Shown here piece by piece: positions 24,179 through 32,608 of a stretch of 64,000 nt of DNA (the stretch's first letter is position 1; every line of letters starts with the position of its first letter). The translations under genes and the position numbers were made by a program. The DNA lies in contig JADZCJ010000083.1 of NCBI GenBank assembly GCA_020851635.1, positions 62,001 through 126,000 on the forward strand, given 5' to 3'. Below the pieces are notes generated by a model, which worked only from the letters and a program-made list of their open reading frames with translations, ran no database searches and was not told where the DNA came from. The DNA comes from Anaerolineae bacterium (lineage in GTDB: Bacteria > Chloroflexota > Anaerolineae > UBA4142 > SHND01).

Positions 24179-26227
24179 ATGTTGTTGACTCTGCGGTCCG
24201 TTCGCTGGCTTGGTCTCTCTCTGTTTGCGTTCGTCCTCGTCACGCTCGCACACCAACCCCTCTACGCCCAATCCGGCTCCGAACTTTATTACTATTATCA
24301 AGGCGCCCGCGTCCCCCTGACCGTGAATCCCGGGTGGGTGGCGGTGCGTTTTGACGCGTCCCTTTCACGCACCACCCGGCGGTCCATCGCCGAGACGACG
24401 GGCGACGTCGCCAATTTTGACGCAAGCGCCGAAATGCCCGTCGGCGGGCTGGTGTTTGTGCCTCTCCGCGCGGGACGCGACCCACTTGCGGCAGCCGCGC
24501 GGTTTGACGAACGGGCGGGCGTGCAGTTTGCCTCACCCGTCTATGATTTCAAGAGCGCCCAGCTCGCCGAGACCGATGAATTTCTCGCGCGGTTCCCCGT
24601 CGGCATGACAGACGCAGAAATCGCTCAAATCAATCGCGCCAACAATGTCGCGCTCGTCGGCGCCCTGCCCCACTCTGACCGCGTCCTCATCCTGAAACCG
24701 AACGCGGGCGAACCTCGCTCGGCGCGCGAACTGGCAAACGCCTATATCGAACAGGGGCTTGCCGAGTTTGCCGAGCCGAATTTCGTCGTGCGCGCCGCGC
24801 GACCCGTTTCACCTCCGCCCATCGCTTCCGAAACGATGGAACGCACGACCAACGACCCCGCTTTTCATTTGCAGTGGAGCTTGCGCAACACCCAACAGTT
24901 TCTCGGCGCTATCAGCGGCGCAGATATCAAAGCGACCGAAGCATGGAACCTAAACCAGGGCGCGCTGGGCATCAAGATCGCCGTCATTGACGAAGGCATT
25001 TTGGCGTCGCATCCCGAATTATCGGGCAAGGTGCAGACGGGTTACAACGCGCTCAACGGGGGCAGCAACACCTCACCCAAAACGAACGATCATCACGGCA
25101 CGGCGATGGCGGGCATCATCGCCGCGCACACTGACAACGGCGCGGGCATTGCAGGCATCTGCTGGTTCTGTCAGATCCTCCCCGTCAAAGTCGCGGAAAC
25201 CGACGCGTATGGCAATTGGGTCACAACCTTTTCGACGCTTGCTTCGGGCATTGATTGGGCATGGCAAAACGGCGCGGATGTGTTGAACAACAGTTGGACC
25301 ACCGTTGCGCCGAGCGATGCGGTCCAGTTGGCAATCATCAACGCGCGCTTTGGCGGACGCGGCGGCAAGGGCAGCACCATTGTCTTTGCGTCGGGGAATG
25401 AGAATGCAAGCGCCGTTTCATTTCCCGCTTCGCTCAATTCGTATGTGATTGCTGTCGGCGCGTCCAACTGGTGCGACCAGCGAAAAGCGCCCATCAACAA
25501 TCCCTGTAACAACAACGACAGCTCCTGGGGCTCGAATTATGGCGCTGCGCTCGACCTGGTCGCGCCGGGCGAAGCGATCTATACGACCTGCAACGGCAGT
25601 CAGTGCACCGCCGGTTTGTACTCGTATCTTTCGGGCACCTCGCTCGCGACGCCAATGGTGAGCGGCGCCGCCGCGCTGCTGTATGCCGCCAACGGCAATC
25701 TCACGCCCGATCAGGTCCAAACTCTGCTGCAGAATGGCGCGCGCGATCTGAGCATCGCGGGACGCGACAATGAGACGGGCTATGGGCGTCTTGACCTCTA
25801 TCGTTCGCTGCTGGCATTGTATAACCTCAAAGTCAAAATCAAGTTTGTCAAAAAACTTTTCCGTCCCGGCGAAATCATCGAATACAAAATAAAATATTTC
25901 AACACGGGCAGCAGCGCCATGCCCAACACAGAGCTTTATGTGACCGTGCCCGCCCGCACAACCTATGTGAGCTCGTCACCGTCGTTTGCGTTTCAGGGCG
26001 GCAGCACCTATCGGCTCAGTCTCGGCGCCTTGGGCGCCAATGCGACCGGCACCGTATTCTTTCGCGTACAGGTGCAGCCCTCGGCGGCGGGACAGGCAGT
26101 AACGCTCAACACCAACATCACCGGCGCGTTTCCCGAATCCAATACCGGCGACAACGCGGCGAGCAAAACCGCGTTGGGCATCAAACGCGATGTATTTCTG
26201 CCGCGCTTGGTAAATACCTCACCATAA
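24179..26227 (+). CDS. Secreted subtilisin-like serine protease (S8)
   Basis: About 682 residues. A signal peptide ends near 30 (PLYA/QSG). A propeptide-like region (about 45-210, with ALPHSDRVLILKP and ANAYIEQGLAEFAEPNF resembling fervidolysin-type prodomains) precedes the S8 catalytic domain (about 240-530). The triad is Asp271 (AVIDEGI), His306 (DHHGTAMAG) and Ser488 (SGTSLATPMVSG), with oxyanion Asn407 (FASGNENA). The domain contains six Cys in pairs that could form disulfides. Residues about 550-660 form a DUF11-like beta-sandwich. The end VFLPRLV resembles the LPxxV-like C-terminal end common in Chloroflexota secreted proteins, possibly a sorting tag. No clear Shine-Dalgarno; ATG 24179 gives a normal signal peptide. 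Confidence 0.88.
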   Translation: MLLTLRSVRWLGLSLFAFVLVTLAHQPLYAQSGSELYYYYQGARVPLTVNPGWVAVRFDASLSRTTRRSIAETTGDVANFDASAEMPVGGLVFVPLRAGRDPLAAAARFDERAGVQFASPVYDFKSAQLAETDEFLARFPVGMTDAEIAQINRANNVALVGALPHSDRVLILKPNAGEPRSARELANAYIEQGLAEFAEPNFVVRAARPVSPPPIASETMERTTNDPAFHLQWSLRNTQQFLGAISGADIKATEAWNLNQGALGIKIAVIDEGILASHPELSGKVQTGYNALNGGSNTSPKTNDHHGTAMAGIIAAHTDNGAGIAGICWFCQILPVKVAETDAYGNWVTTFSTLASGIDWAWQNGADVLNNSWTTVAPSDAVQLAIINARFGGRGGKGSTIVFASGNENASAVSFPASLNSYVIAVGASNWCDQRKAPINNPCNNNDSSWGSNYGAALDLVAPGEAIYTTCNGSQCTAGLYSYLSGTSLATPMVSGAAALLYAANGNLTPDQVQTLLQNGARDLSIAGRDNETGYGRLDLYRSLLALYNLKVKIKFVKKLFRPGEIIEYKIKYFNTGSSAMPNTELYVTVPARTTYVSSSPSFAFQGGSTYRLSLGALGANATGTVFFRVQVQPSAAGQAVTLNTNITGAFPESNTGDNAASKTALGIKRDVFLPRLVNTSP

Positions 26228-26529
26228 CCCGCAAATCTGATGCATGTGGGCAGCGACGCGCCGCCCACATGCTCGACCAATCCGCCAACTCGCCCCCCCC
26301 CTTCTTGTCAAACATCCGCTCCTGAGCGGGTTCGGGACAATCCGACTCGCAAGAGCTTGATTAACGCGAGGTTGAGCATCGAGTTTTGCAACTCGCGTGC
26401 CATCACTTGATTCGGCAATTTCATCATGTTGTTGCACTGGAGCAAATTCCACTTGGGTTCAAGAGACAGATCTTCGAGGTTTCCGAAAACCTCGAAGGTC
26501 TTGTACCTTGGATTGAATAGGAATACGCT
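26228..26529. other. Intergenic region with two strong hairpins
   Basis: No gene seen in about 300 bp. GCATGTGGGC (26242-26251) pairs with GCCCACATGC (26263-26272), 15 bp past the protease stop, without a T-run. CTTCGAGGTTT (26472-26482) pairs with AAACCTCGAAG (26487-26497), a compact 11-bp stem just past the end of the convergent DUF4097 gene. Either may act in 3'-end formation; the second has the look of a dispersed palindromic repeat. A run of nine C lies at about 26293. Confidence 0.5.
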
Positions 26530-27909
26530 CTAGTTCAGACTGCGCAGCAGCATCTCTGCTTCGGCGACCGTAATCTCGCCCGCTTGCAGAGCCTGCAAAA
26601 TCGCGAGATGCGAGTCATAGACCTGCGCTGTCCCCGGTTCTTTTGGCGCGGCGCGCGGCTCTGCCGCCTCTGTAACGCCGACGGGTCCGCGTTCAGCGAC
26701 GACCGGTGTTGGTGATTCGCTCGCTCCGCGCCGGGCGCCGGGCGCTTGCTCCGACGCCTGCCCCTGAAAGCGCGAGGGACGGCGTTCGACCTCGATTTGG
26801 ATATCACCGTGCTGAGATTCGAGATGAATATCCGCCGGCTCACCCTGCCCTGCGCCGATCGTGCCGACCATGCGCCCGCCATGTCTTGACTCGGGACCGG
26901 GACGACCCACCCGCACGAGCGGAGGTTCGCATTCAATATCCCCGTGCCGCGTCGCCGCGTCAACGCGCGCAAATGCATCGCCCGGCAAGATCAGCCGCAC
27001 ATCACCGTGCCGCGTGACCAGTTCCCATGCATTCGCCGGCAGGACGCCTTCGATTTGAATGTCACCGCGACTGTTTTCGACATCCAATTCCGCGATCCGC
27101 CCCTGCTCGATTTGAACGTCGCCACTGCCCACACGGGCGCTCACAACCAGCGCATCAACCTCTTCCAACTGCACATCCCCACTGCCCAGCCGGACATGGA
27201 AACCATCGCCGCGCGGTTCCTCCTCCGAACCGAGTTTGAACCCGAACGCAAAGCTGCGAGTCATATTTTCCGCCCAGTGCGACACTTGCTCGCCAAACCG
27301 TTCGCCCCACTCTTCCCATTCGCGTCCGTAATCTTGCCAATCGTCGGGATGCATGGCTCGACGCCGTCCCATTCGCAGATTGACATCGAGGGGAGGGCTG
27401 GGCGGTATGGGGGGGATTCCGGGAATGGGCGGCATCGGCGGGACACCCGGAGGCAGATCGCGCATTTCGGCTTGCTCCTCGCCGGTCGGCTGAGGGGGCG
27501 CGGCAGGGGTTTCCGACTGGACACAATTCTCTATTGTCACGTCGCCGCTGCCTGCGCGCACATTGAACGTGCCGCGACAATTCTCGAGATTCACATCACC
27601 ACTGCCAAGCTGGACGCCGATGCGCGCGTGCACGTTCTCGATTTCCACGTCGCCGCTCGCGCAAGCCACCTCGATCGTCCATGCCTTTGATTTGGGCAAC
27701 TCGATTGTCCACTGGCTCCCTCCGCCGAACGGGTTCAGATAGAGCCAGCGCCCGACAATCTTTGGCTCGGCGCCAAAACTGTGCCGATTGCGTTCGATAC
27801 CTTCCACTTGTACCTGGCTGCTGTCGGCGCCGATTATTTCAAATTCGCCGTTGGCGGCGACGATGCGGATAGCATCAAAGGCGTCAAGATTCCAACTGTA
27901 TTCAGACAT
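26530..27909 (-). CDS. DUF4097-type beta-solenoid protein with SHOCT-like C-terminal helix
   Basis: 459 residues, no signal peptide. Two blocks of short beta-repeats (about 60-150 and 235-385) contain SGDVEIENVHARIGVQLGSG, GSGDVNLENC, RHGDVRLILPG and SQHGDIQIEVE, the pattern of DUF4097/LiaX-type domains. Between them lies a Pro-rich insert (PPGVPPMPPIPGIPPIPPSP) and a Trp/Glu-rich stretch. The last helix, LAILQALQAGEITVAEAEML, matches the end of the DUF2089 protein from the same operon. Members of this group are linked to envelope-stress responses, so a role in sensing or relaying envelope state is a reasonable inference. GGAG 9 nt before the ATG fixes the start. Confidence 0.75.
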   Translation of the reverse strand: MSEYSWNLDAFDAIRIVAANGEFEIIGADSSQVQVEGIERNRHSFGAEPKIVGRWLYLNPFGGGSQWTIELPKSKAWTIEVACASGDVEIENVHARIGVQLGSGDVNLENCRGTFNVRAGSGDVTIENCVQSETPAAPPQPTGEEQAEMRDLPPGVPPMPPIPGIPPIPPSPPLDVNLRMGRRRAMHPDDWQDYGREWEEWGERFGEQVSHWAENMTRSFAFGFKLGSEEEPRGDGFHVRLGSGDVQLEEVDALVVSARVGSGDVQIEQGRIAELDVENSRGDIQIEGVLPANAWELVTRHGDVRLILPGDAFARVDAATRHGDIECEPPLVRVGRPGPESRHGGRMVGTIGAGQGEPADIHLESQHGDIQIEVERRPSRFQGQASEQAPGARRGASESPTPVVAERGPVGVTEAAEPRAAPKEPGTAQVYDSHLAILQALQAGEITVAEAEMLLRSLN

Positions 27910-27959
27910 TTTGGGTACTCCGATTTTGATTCCTATAGCATCGCCCTTTGCGGGCGTTC

Positions 27960-28190
27960 TCAGATTTCCGCGGTCAATGGGTTGCGGGCGCCGCCATCTT
28001 GCAGCTGCTCGCCCCACTCGATCAATTTGCTGCCGAGCGCGCGTCGGACCTTTTTGTCATCCGGTTTGTTCTTGTTTTGATTCTTGTCCTCGTCTTGCGC
28101 GAGGAGCATCCGGAACTTGGCGACGCGCTGTGCCTCGCGCAACTCGTCGGCGCGGCGTTCACGTTCGTATTGTTCGACAAGCCAGTTCAT
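27960..28190 (-). CDS. Small charged protein between DUF2089 and DUF4097 genes
   Basis: 76 residues, soluble, highly charged: MNWLVEQYERERRADELREA followed by a Lys/Asp/Asn-rich segment (DEDKNQNKNKPDDKK) and an amphipathic end. GGAGG lies 6 nt before the ATG, and the gene sits 56 bp after DUF2089 and 50 bp before DUF4097 in the same direction, so it is probably translated. A coiled-coil-like first half suggests a binding partner. No family recognised. Confidence 0.6.
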   Translation of the reverse strand: MNWLVEQYERERRADELREAQRVAKFRMLLAQDEDKNQNKNKPDDKKVRRALGSKLIEWGEQLQDGGARNPLTAEI

Positions 28191-28246
28191 GGGATTCCTC
28201 CGTGGGCTTGGTCACACGGCGACACCTGTCGCGGCGGACCATTCTT

Positions 28247-28627
28247 CTATTTGAGCGCTTTGAGCAGTTCGAGCGCCTCCGCCACATCCAACTCGCCGCT
28301 CGCGACCTTGCTCAAGATCGCGCTGCGTTCGTTGCCTGGAGCCAGAGTGATGACAGGGGTCTGCTCGCCGCGTTCGAGCGTCTGGTTGATTTCTTCCAGT
28401 TTGTTACGAATGGTGGGATACGAAACGCCCAGCACCTTTTCCATCTCGGACAGGTTGCCGCGCACGCGCAAAAACGCGCGCACAAAGGTCAACTGGTCGT
28501 CGGACAGGGTCGAAAACAGCCCGGGTTTGAATTCGCCCTGCATTTTGAGATGACAATTCGAGCATTGTATTTCTGTAATTACAAGCGATCCACCGCAAGC
28601 GGGACATTGTTCAAAGAGTCTAAGCAT
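28247..28627 (-). CDS. DUF2089 family regulator-like protein
   Basis: 126 residues. A zinc ribbon (CPACGG at 8-13 and CSNC at 22-25) is followed by a helix-turn-helix-like region (LTFVRAFLRVRGNLSEMEKV, then LGVSYPTIRNKLEEI), which looks like a sigma-factor or transposase-type DNA-binding fold. The C-terminal helix SAILSKVASGELDVAEALEL equals that of the DUF4097 protein two genes downstream. This arrangement suggests a regulator of the operon that interacts with the DUF4097 protein through like helices. GGAGG before ATG 28627 selects the start. The upstream DNA (28640-28700) is AT-rich and should hold the promoter. Confidence 0.75.
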   Translation of the reverse strand: MLRLFEQCPACGGSLVITEIQCSNCHLKMQGEFKPGLFSTLSDDQLTFVRAFLRVRGNLSEMEKVLGVSYPTIRNKLEEINQTLERGEQTPVITLAPGNERSAILSKVASGELDVAEALELLKALK

Positions 28628-28957
28628 TTGGTATCCTCCGCAGACAGTTATACTATAATTAATAAGAAAAGTCAATACATAAATAAGAGATATTTAACAA
28701 CTGATTCAAGATTCTGACTAATTCATTTTCGCCTATTTTTGTGGGTCTTGAGCGCTCTACTCGTTCGACCCAAGAACCAGATCAAAACTACAAAAAGCCA
28801 TCAGAAAAACAACAGGCGACCCTGAGGTCGCCCGTTACTCGATGCGTTTCAATTTCTGTCTTGATGTTTCTCAATGGATTTCAAACGCCTTGCAGCTCAA
28901 ATTTCCGTTGAAACCGGGACAAGCGCGTACCGATCAAGGCATTGAGATATTTTCCCC
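28628..28957. other. Intergenic region, AT-rich promoter zone plus terminator
   Basis: About 330 bp with no gene seen. The left half (28640-28740) is much more AT-rich than its surroundings and is presumably the promoter region of the DUF2089 operon. The right half contains the terminator of the alpha/beta hydrolase gene at 28804-28832. Confidence 0.5.
28804..28832 (-). terminator. Terminator of the alpha/beta hydrolase gene
   Basis: GGCGACC (28815-28821) pairs with GGTCGCC (28826-28832). Read on the minus strand, the stem is followed by TGTTGTTTTTCTG. It lies 126 bp past the stop codon at 28958. Confidence 0.55.
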
Positions 28958-29761
28958 TCACCCGGCATCCGGCATCGGCGCATCGAGAAATGCTGTGATC
29001 ATGGGAACCAGCAGCTCGGCGCGGTCCGTCATGCCCACGTGCGATGTGCCAGGCAGAATCGCCAGCTGTGATTTTGGCATGGGCATCATGTCGCCAAAGA
29101 CGCCGCCGCCGACCAGTCGGAAAAACTCGACGGCGTGTTCGGGGCGAATGAGGTCGGAATCCCCGATGAGATACAGGACCGGCATTTTCAGGGCGCGAAT
29201 CGTTTCATCCGGCACATCCTGATTTGCCTTGTCCATCTCTGTCTTTTTGGCAAACAGCGTGTTGAAATCTTCCGGGCGCGGCGCGATCCGCATATATTCC
29301 TCGTGCCACGGCGAACCGTACATCATTTCGGGCTGCATCTCTCCCATTCCTTCCATGAGCCCCGGATGAATGCCGCTCAGCTTGTAACCGGCGGACATGA
29401 TCACAAGTTTGCGGACCAGCTCCGGATGTCGAATGGCGACATTGAGCGCGACGAACCCTCCCATGCTATAACCCAGAACATCTGCCCGCCCGATCTCGAG
29501 ATATCGCAGCAGCGCGGCAATATCATCCGCGAAATTCTCTGTCGTCAACGGGCGGTCAATGTCGGCAGTGTGTCCGTGCGCCTGCAGTTCGACGCCGATC
29601 ACTTGTCGCGATTTTGCCAGCTCGGGCAACAGCTTGCCAAACGAGCTGCCGATCGCGGAAAAGGCGCCGTGCACCAGCACCAGCGGTTTGCCTTCGCCGT
29701 GAATCTCGTAATACATGTTCAGCCCATTCACGGGCGCATAGTCGCCGCTATTTTTTGTCAT
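28958..29761 (-). CDS. Soluble alpha/beta hydrolase
   Basis: 267-residue alpha/beta hydrolase. VLVHGAFSAIGSSFG is the oxyanion region, GYSMGGFVAL the nucleophile elbow (Ser in G-x-S-x-G), IGDSDLIRPEH the acidic residue and GTSHVGM the catalytic His. The long Met/Glu-rich cap (GLMEGMGEMQPEMMYGSPWH) would shape the substrate pocket. Cytoplasmic, because no signal peptide is present. GGAG 8 nt before ATG 29761 sets the start. It is divergent from the LacI gene; substrate unknown, and the family spans esterases, lactonases and haloperoxidase-like enzymes. Confidence 0.8.
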   Translation of the reverse strand: MTKNSGDYAPVNGLNMYYEIHGEGKPLVLVHGAFSAIGSSFGKLLPELAKSRQVIGVELQAHGHTADIDRPLTTENFADDIAALLRYLEIGRADVLGYSMGGFVALNVAIRHPELVRKLVIMSAGYKLSGIHPGLMEGMGEMQPEMMYGSPWHEEYMRIAPRPEDFNTLFAKKTEMDKANQDVPDETIRALKMPVLYLIGDSDLIRPEHAVEFFRLVGGGVFGDMMPMPKSQLAILPGTSHVGMTDRAELLVPMITAFLDAPMPDAG

Positions 29762-29954
29762 GTTAAACTCCTCGAGGTCGCGAAATGAATATCGTTCCAA
29801 TCCGCAGCCGATTATATCACCGCGCCTTTTTTCCGCTCGATTTGTTCTGGCTTACACCATCGAACGTTTCTTTACCACCGTACAAGGCACGACTCTCGTC
29901 AGTCCCGGTCCAAAGGACAATAGATTGCCAAAGGATGCGGCAGTCAAAAATCTA

Positions 29955-29983
29955 TTGACTACCAAAACGTTTTGGATTATTAT
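29955..29983 (+). promoter_or_regulatory. Sigma-70-type promoter of the LacI gene
   Basis: TTGACT (29955-29960), 17-bp spacer, TATTAT (29978-29983). Its spacer contains operator O1. Transcription would start near 29990, inside or beside operator O2. Confidence 0.75.
29962..29975. promoter_or_regulatory. LacI-type operator O1
   Basis: Perfect 14-bp palindrome CCAAAACGTTTTGG with the central CG typical of LacI/PurR-family operators, lying entirely in the spacer between the -35 and -10 elements. It is identical to O2, 31 bp further on. Confidence 0.85.
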
Positions 29984-29992
29984 GGCATGTAT

Positions 29993-30006
29993 CCAAAACG
30001 TTTTGG
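29993..30006. promoter_or_regulatory. LacI-type operator O2
   Basis: Second exact copy of CCAAAACGTTTTGG, 31 bp (about three helical turns) from O1 and ending 4 bp before the regulator's ATG. It covers the expected transcription start and the ribosome-binding area, so a bound repressor would block the gene tightly. Confidence 0.85.
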
Positions 30007-30010
30007 AAAA

Positions 30011-31030
30011 ATGACCATGGCGGTCACAATTCGTGACGTTGCAAAACACCTCAACCTCTCGATAACAACCGTCTCGCGTGCGCTCGATGGCTATGAAGAT
30101 GTCGCTCCGGAGACACGCGAGCGCGTTCGCGCGGCTGCCCGCGAGCTGGGTTATGTTCCAAGCAGCGCCGCCCGCAATCTGCGTCGCCAACGCGCCAATA
30201 TCATCGGGTATGTCATCCCCGCCAGCGGCACCCGTTTTACAGACCCCTTTTTTTCCGAATTCATTTCCGGGCTTGGCGACCAGGCCGTCTCGCAAGATTT
30301 CGATTTGCTAATCTCGACCGCCACACCGGATACGCCGGCCGAACAGCAAGTGTATTCGCGCTGGATTTCCAGTCGTCTCGTTGACGGCGTCATCCTCAGT
30401 CGTATGCGCCTTGAGGATTGGCGCGCAAATCATCTTCTTGACAAAAAATTCCCTTTCGCCGTGCACGGTCGCACCGGGGGCCAAGCGGACTATCCGTTTA
30501 TTGAAATTGATTCACGATCGGGGCTGACGCAGCTGGTCAAACATCTTGCCTCGCTCGGACATCGTCGGATCGCTTATATCGGCGCGCCCGCCAAATTCAC
30601 CCTCCAGCGCGACCGCTTTGCGGGATACTGCGATGGGCTGATCGCCGAAAACATCCCCTTTGATGCATCGCTCGTGGCGGAAGGAGACCTGACGCGCGCG
30701 GGTGGATTTCGCGCGGCGCAGGCGCTGTTTGATGCGCCACATCCGCCCACCGCCATCATCGGCGCAAACGACTTGACCGCCGACGGCGTCATTCGCGCCG
30801 CACACAAGCGCGGGATTGTGGTGGGACGGGAACTTGCGGTGGCGGGCTATGACGGCACCGAAGAGTCGGAACACACCCAGCCGCCTCTCACAACCCTTCG
30901 CCAACCCGTCTATGAGACTGCGCGCAACCTGGTCATAATGTTGATCTCGCTGATCAAAGGCGATCCCCTGCTCCAATCGCAAATTATTTTGCAGCCCGAG
31001 CTGGTTATTCGCGAGTCCACGGGCAGGTAA
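30011..31030 (+). CDS. LacI-family transcriptional repressor
   Basis: 339-residue LacI/GalR-type regulator. The N-terminal HTH and hinge helix read TIRDVAKHLNLSITTVSRAL then RVRAAARELGYVPSSAARNL. The periplasmic-binding-protein-like sensor domain starts with IIGYVIPASGTRFTDPFFSE and carries GHRRIAYIGAPAKFTLQRDR and VAGYDGTEESEHTQPPLTTL. Two exact operators lie in its promoter, so it represses itself and, because the ABC transporter genes follow 111 bp downstream in the same direction, probably the uptake operon. The effector is likely the transported glycoside or its product. ATG 30011 or 30017 both keep the HTH intact. Confidence 0.9.
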   Translation: MTMAVTIRDVAKHLNLSITTVSRALDGYEDVAPETRERVRAAARELGYVPSSAARNLRRQRANIIGYVIPASGTRFTDPFFSEFISGLGDQAVSQDFDLLISTATPDTPAEQQVYSRWISSRLVDGVILSRMRLEDWRANHLLDKKFPFAVHGRTGGQADYPFIEIDSRSGLTQLVKHLASLGHRRIAYIGAPAKFTLQRDRFAGYCDGLIAENIPFDASLVAEGDLTRAGGFRAAQALFDAPHPPTAIIGANDLTADGVIRAAHKRGIVVGRELAVAGYDGTEESEHTQPPLTTLRQPVYETARNLVIMLISLIKGDPLLQSQIILQPELVIRESTGR

Positions 31031-31141
31031 CACCGCACGAATTTTATTGTCCTGCGCCCGTTCGCAGGAAGAAAAGGAGGAACAAATCCAGCTTGATCCG
31101 GCCGAAATGTATTGACAACAGATTCTCATGGAGGAGACAAG

Positions 31142-32530
31142 ATGAACAAATTGAATTCCCGCCCGTTGTGGGCGCTGCTTGGAACGATCCTTGTGGTGTC
31201 ATTGGCGCTCGCGGGCTGCGCGGCGCCCGGGACTGTGCCGACACTGACGCCGCCCACCGCCGCCCCCGCCGCCCAACCCGCCGGAGCCACCGCCACGCTG
31301 CCACCTCCTACTCCAAACGGAGGCATCATTTTCCACTCGTCGCAGTTCGCGCCTGTGAATGAGGCGGAGACCATGCGCAACGTGATCCTAAAAGGCGCGC
31401 CGATGCTCGTTGACTTTCAACCGCAGGCGACAGGTCCCTATGTGGACATTCCGCTCGCCCAGCAAAAAGCCGGCAAGATAACCATCGCCGTTATCGGCGG
31501 ACAGCACGGTGATTTCCCTGCGTTTGTCAATGCGGGACTTTTGGACGATCTCACACCTCTCCTGGAAAAATTGTCCGACCGCGGTTTCCCCGAAACCTAT
31601 CTCACCCTTGGCAAGATGGGCACGGACAAACAATACTATATCCCCTGGGCACAAGCCACCTATATCATGGCGGCCAATAAAGATGCCCTGCAATACCTGC
31701 CGGAAGGGGCGGACATCAATGCGCTCACCTATGAACAACTGACTGAATGGGCAAAAGCGGCGCAGGAGGGCACCGGACAGCGTGTCCTCGGTCTCCCTGT
31801 CGGACCTCAGGGTTTGATTCACCGGTTTTGGCAAGGGTATCTATATCCTTCCTACACCGGCACACAGGTCGGCGGATTCAAAAGCCCCGAAGCGGTAAAA
31901 ATGTGGACTGACTTTAAAGAACTGTGGAAGTATGTCAATCCCGCCTCGACCAACTATAACAACATGTCAGAGCCGCTTCAAACCGGCGAAGTCCTGATCG
32001 CCTGGGACCACATCGCGCGGTTAAAGGCGGCGCTCGAAGCAAATCCCGACCAGTATGTTACATTCCCTGCGCCCGCCGGACCGGCAGGCCGCGGCTACAT
32101 GCCCGTTCTCACAGGACTTGCCATTCCCGTCGGCGGACCGAACCGCGCCGAAGCGGAACAGTTGATCACCTACTTGACTGATCCCAAAACGCAAACGCTC
32201 GTCGCGCAAAATCTCGGGTTCTTTCCCGTCGTCGCTTCCGCTGACACGAGCGATCTGCCCCCGGGAGTGAAACTCGAAGCTGATGCGATTGCGACCCTTC
32301 AAGGTTCCGCTGATGCGCTGCCCGCGCTTCTTCCGGTCGGGCTTGGCGCCAAAGGCGGCGATTGGAACAAGGTCTACAACGACACGTTCCAGCGCATCGT
32401 CATCAAGGGCGAAGACATTCAAACGGTCTTGAACGAGCAGGGCGCGGTTATGCAAAGCATTCTGGACGAGGTCAAGGCAGCTTGTTGGCCCCCTGACGCG
32501 CCCAGCGAAGGTCCCTGTCAGGTGAAATAG
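31142..32530 (+). CDS. ABC transporter substrate-binding lipoprotein (carbohydrate)
   Basis: 462-residue extracytoplasmic solute-binding protein of the family 1 (MalE-like) group. The lipobox LALAGC places the lipidated Cys at residue 26. A Thr/Pro/Ala-rich linker (about 30-60) joins it to the binding domain, which includes AGLLDDLTPLLEKLSDRG and the late AWDHIARLKAALEANPDQYV with the conserved Trp region. Two Cys near the end (AACWPPDAPSEGPCQ) may form a disulfide. GGAG 8 nt before ATG 31142. Two permease genes and an ATPase follow. The GH63-like enzyme at the end of the operon suggests a small glycoside ligand. Confidence 0.88.
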   Translation: MNKLNSRPLWALLGTILVVSLALAGCAAPGTVPTLTPPTAAPAAQPAGATATLPPPTPNGGIIFHSSQFAPVNEAETMRNVILKGAPMLVDFQPQATGPYVDIPLAQQKAGKITIAVIGGQHGDFPAFVNAGLLDDLTPLLEKLSDRGFPETYLTLGKMGTDKQYYIPWAQATYIMAANKDALQYLPEGADINALTYEQLTEWAKAAQEGTGQRVLGLPVGPQGLIHRFWQGYLYPSYTGTQVGGFKSPEAVKMWTDFKELWKYVNPASTNYNNMSEPLQTGEVLIAWDHIARLKAALEANPDQYVTFPAPAGPAGRGYMPVLTGLAIPVGGPNRAEAEQLITYLTDPKTQTLVAQNLGFFPVVASADTSDLPPGVKLEADAIATLQGSADALPALLPVGLGAKGGDWNKVYNDTFQRIVIKGEDIQTVLNEQGAVMQSILDEVKAACWPPDAPSEGPCQVK

Positions 32531-32543
32531 ACAAATGAATCCG

Positions 32544-32588
32544 GACGAAGGACGGACGGTAAAATCGTGTTGGGGTTCGTCCTTCGTC
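32544..32588 (+). other. Intercistronic hairpin after the binding-protein gene
   Basis: GACGAAGGACG (32544-32554) and CGTCCTTCGTC (32578-32588) are exact inverted copies in the 78-bp gap before the first permease gene. Hairpins here commonly protect the abundant binding-protein mRNA and lower permease expression. No T-run, so not a full terminator. Confidence 0.5.
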
Positions 32589-32608
32589 GTTCGTCGCAGC
32601 GAGGTCCT

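Noticed and set aside
31051-31068. Terminator between the LacI gene and the ABC operon
   Set aside because: CCTGCG/CGCAGG is only a 6-bp stem and is followed by AAGAAAAGG, not T, so transcription can probably continue.
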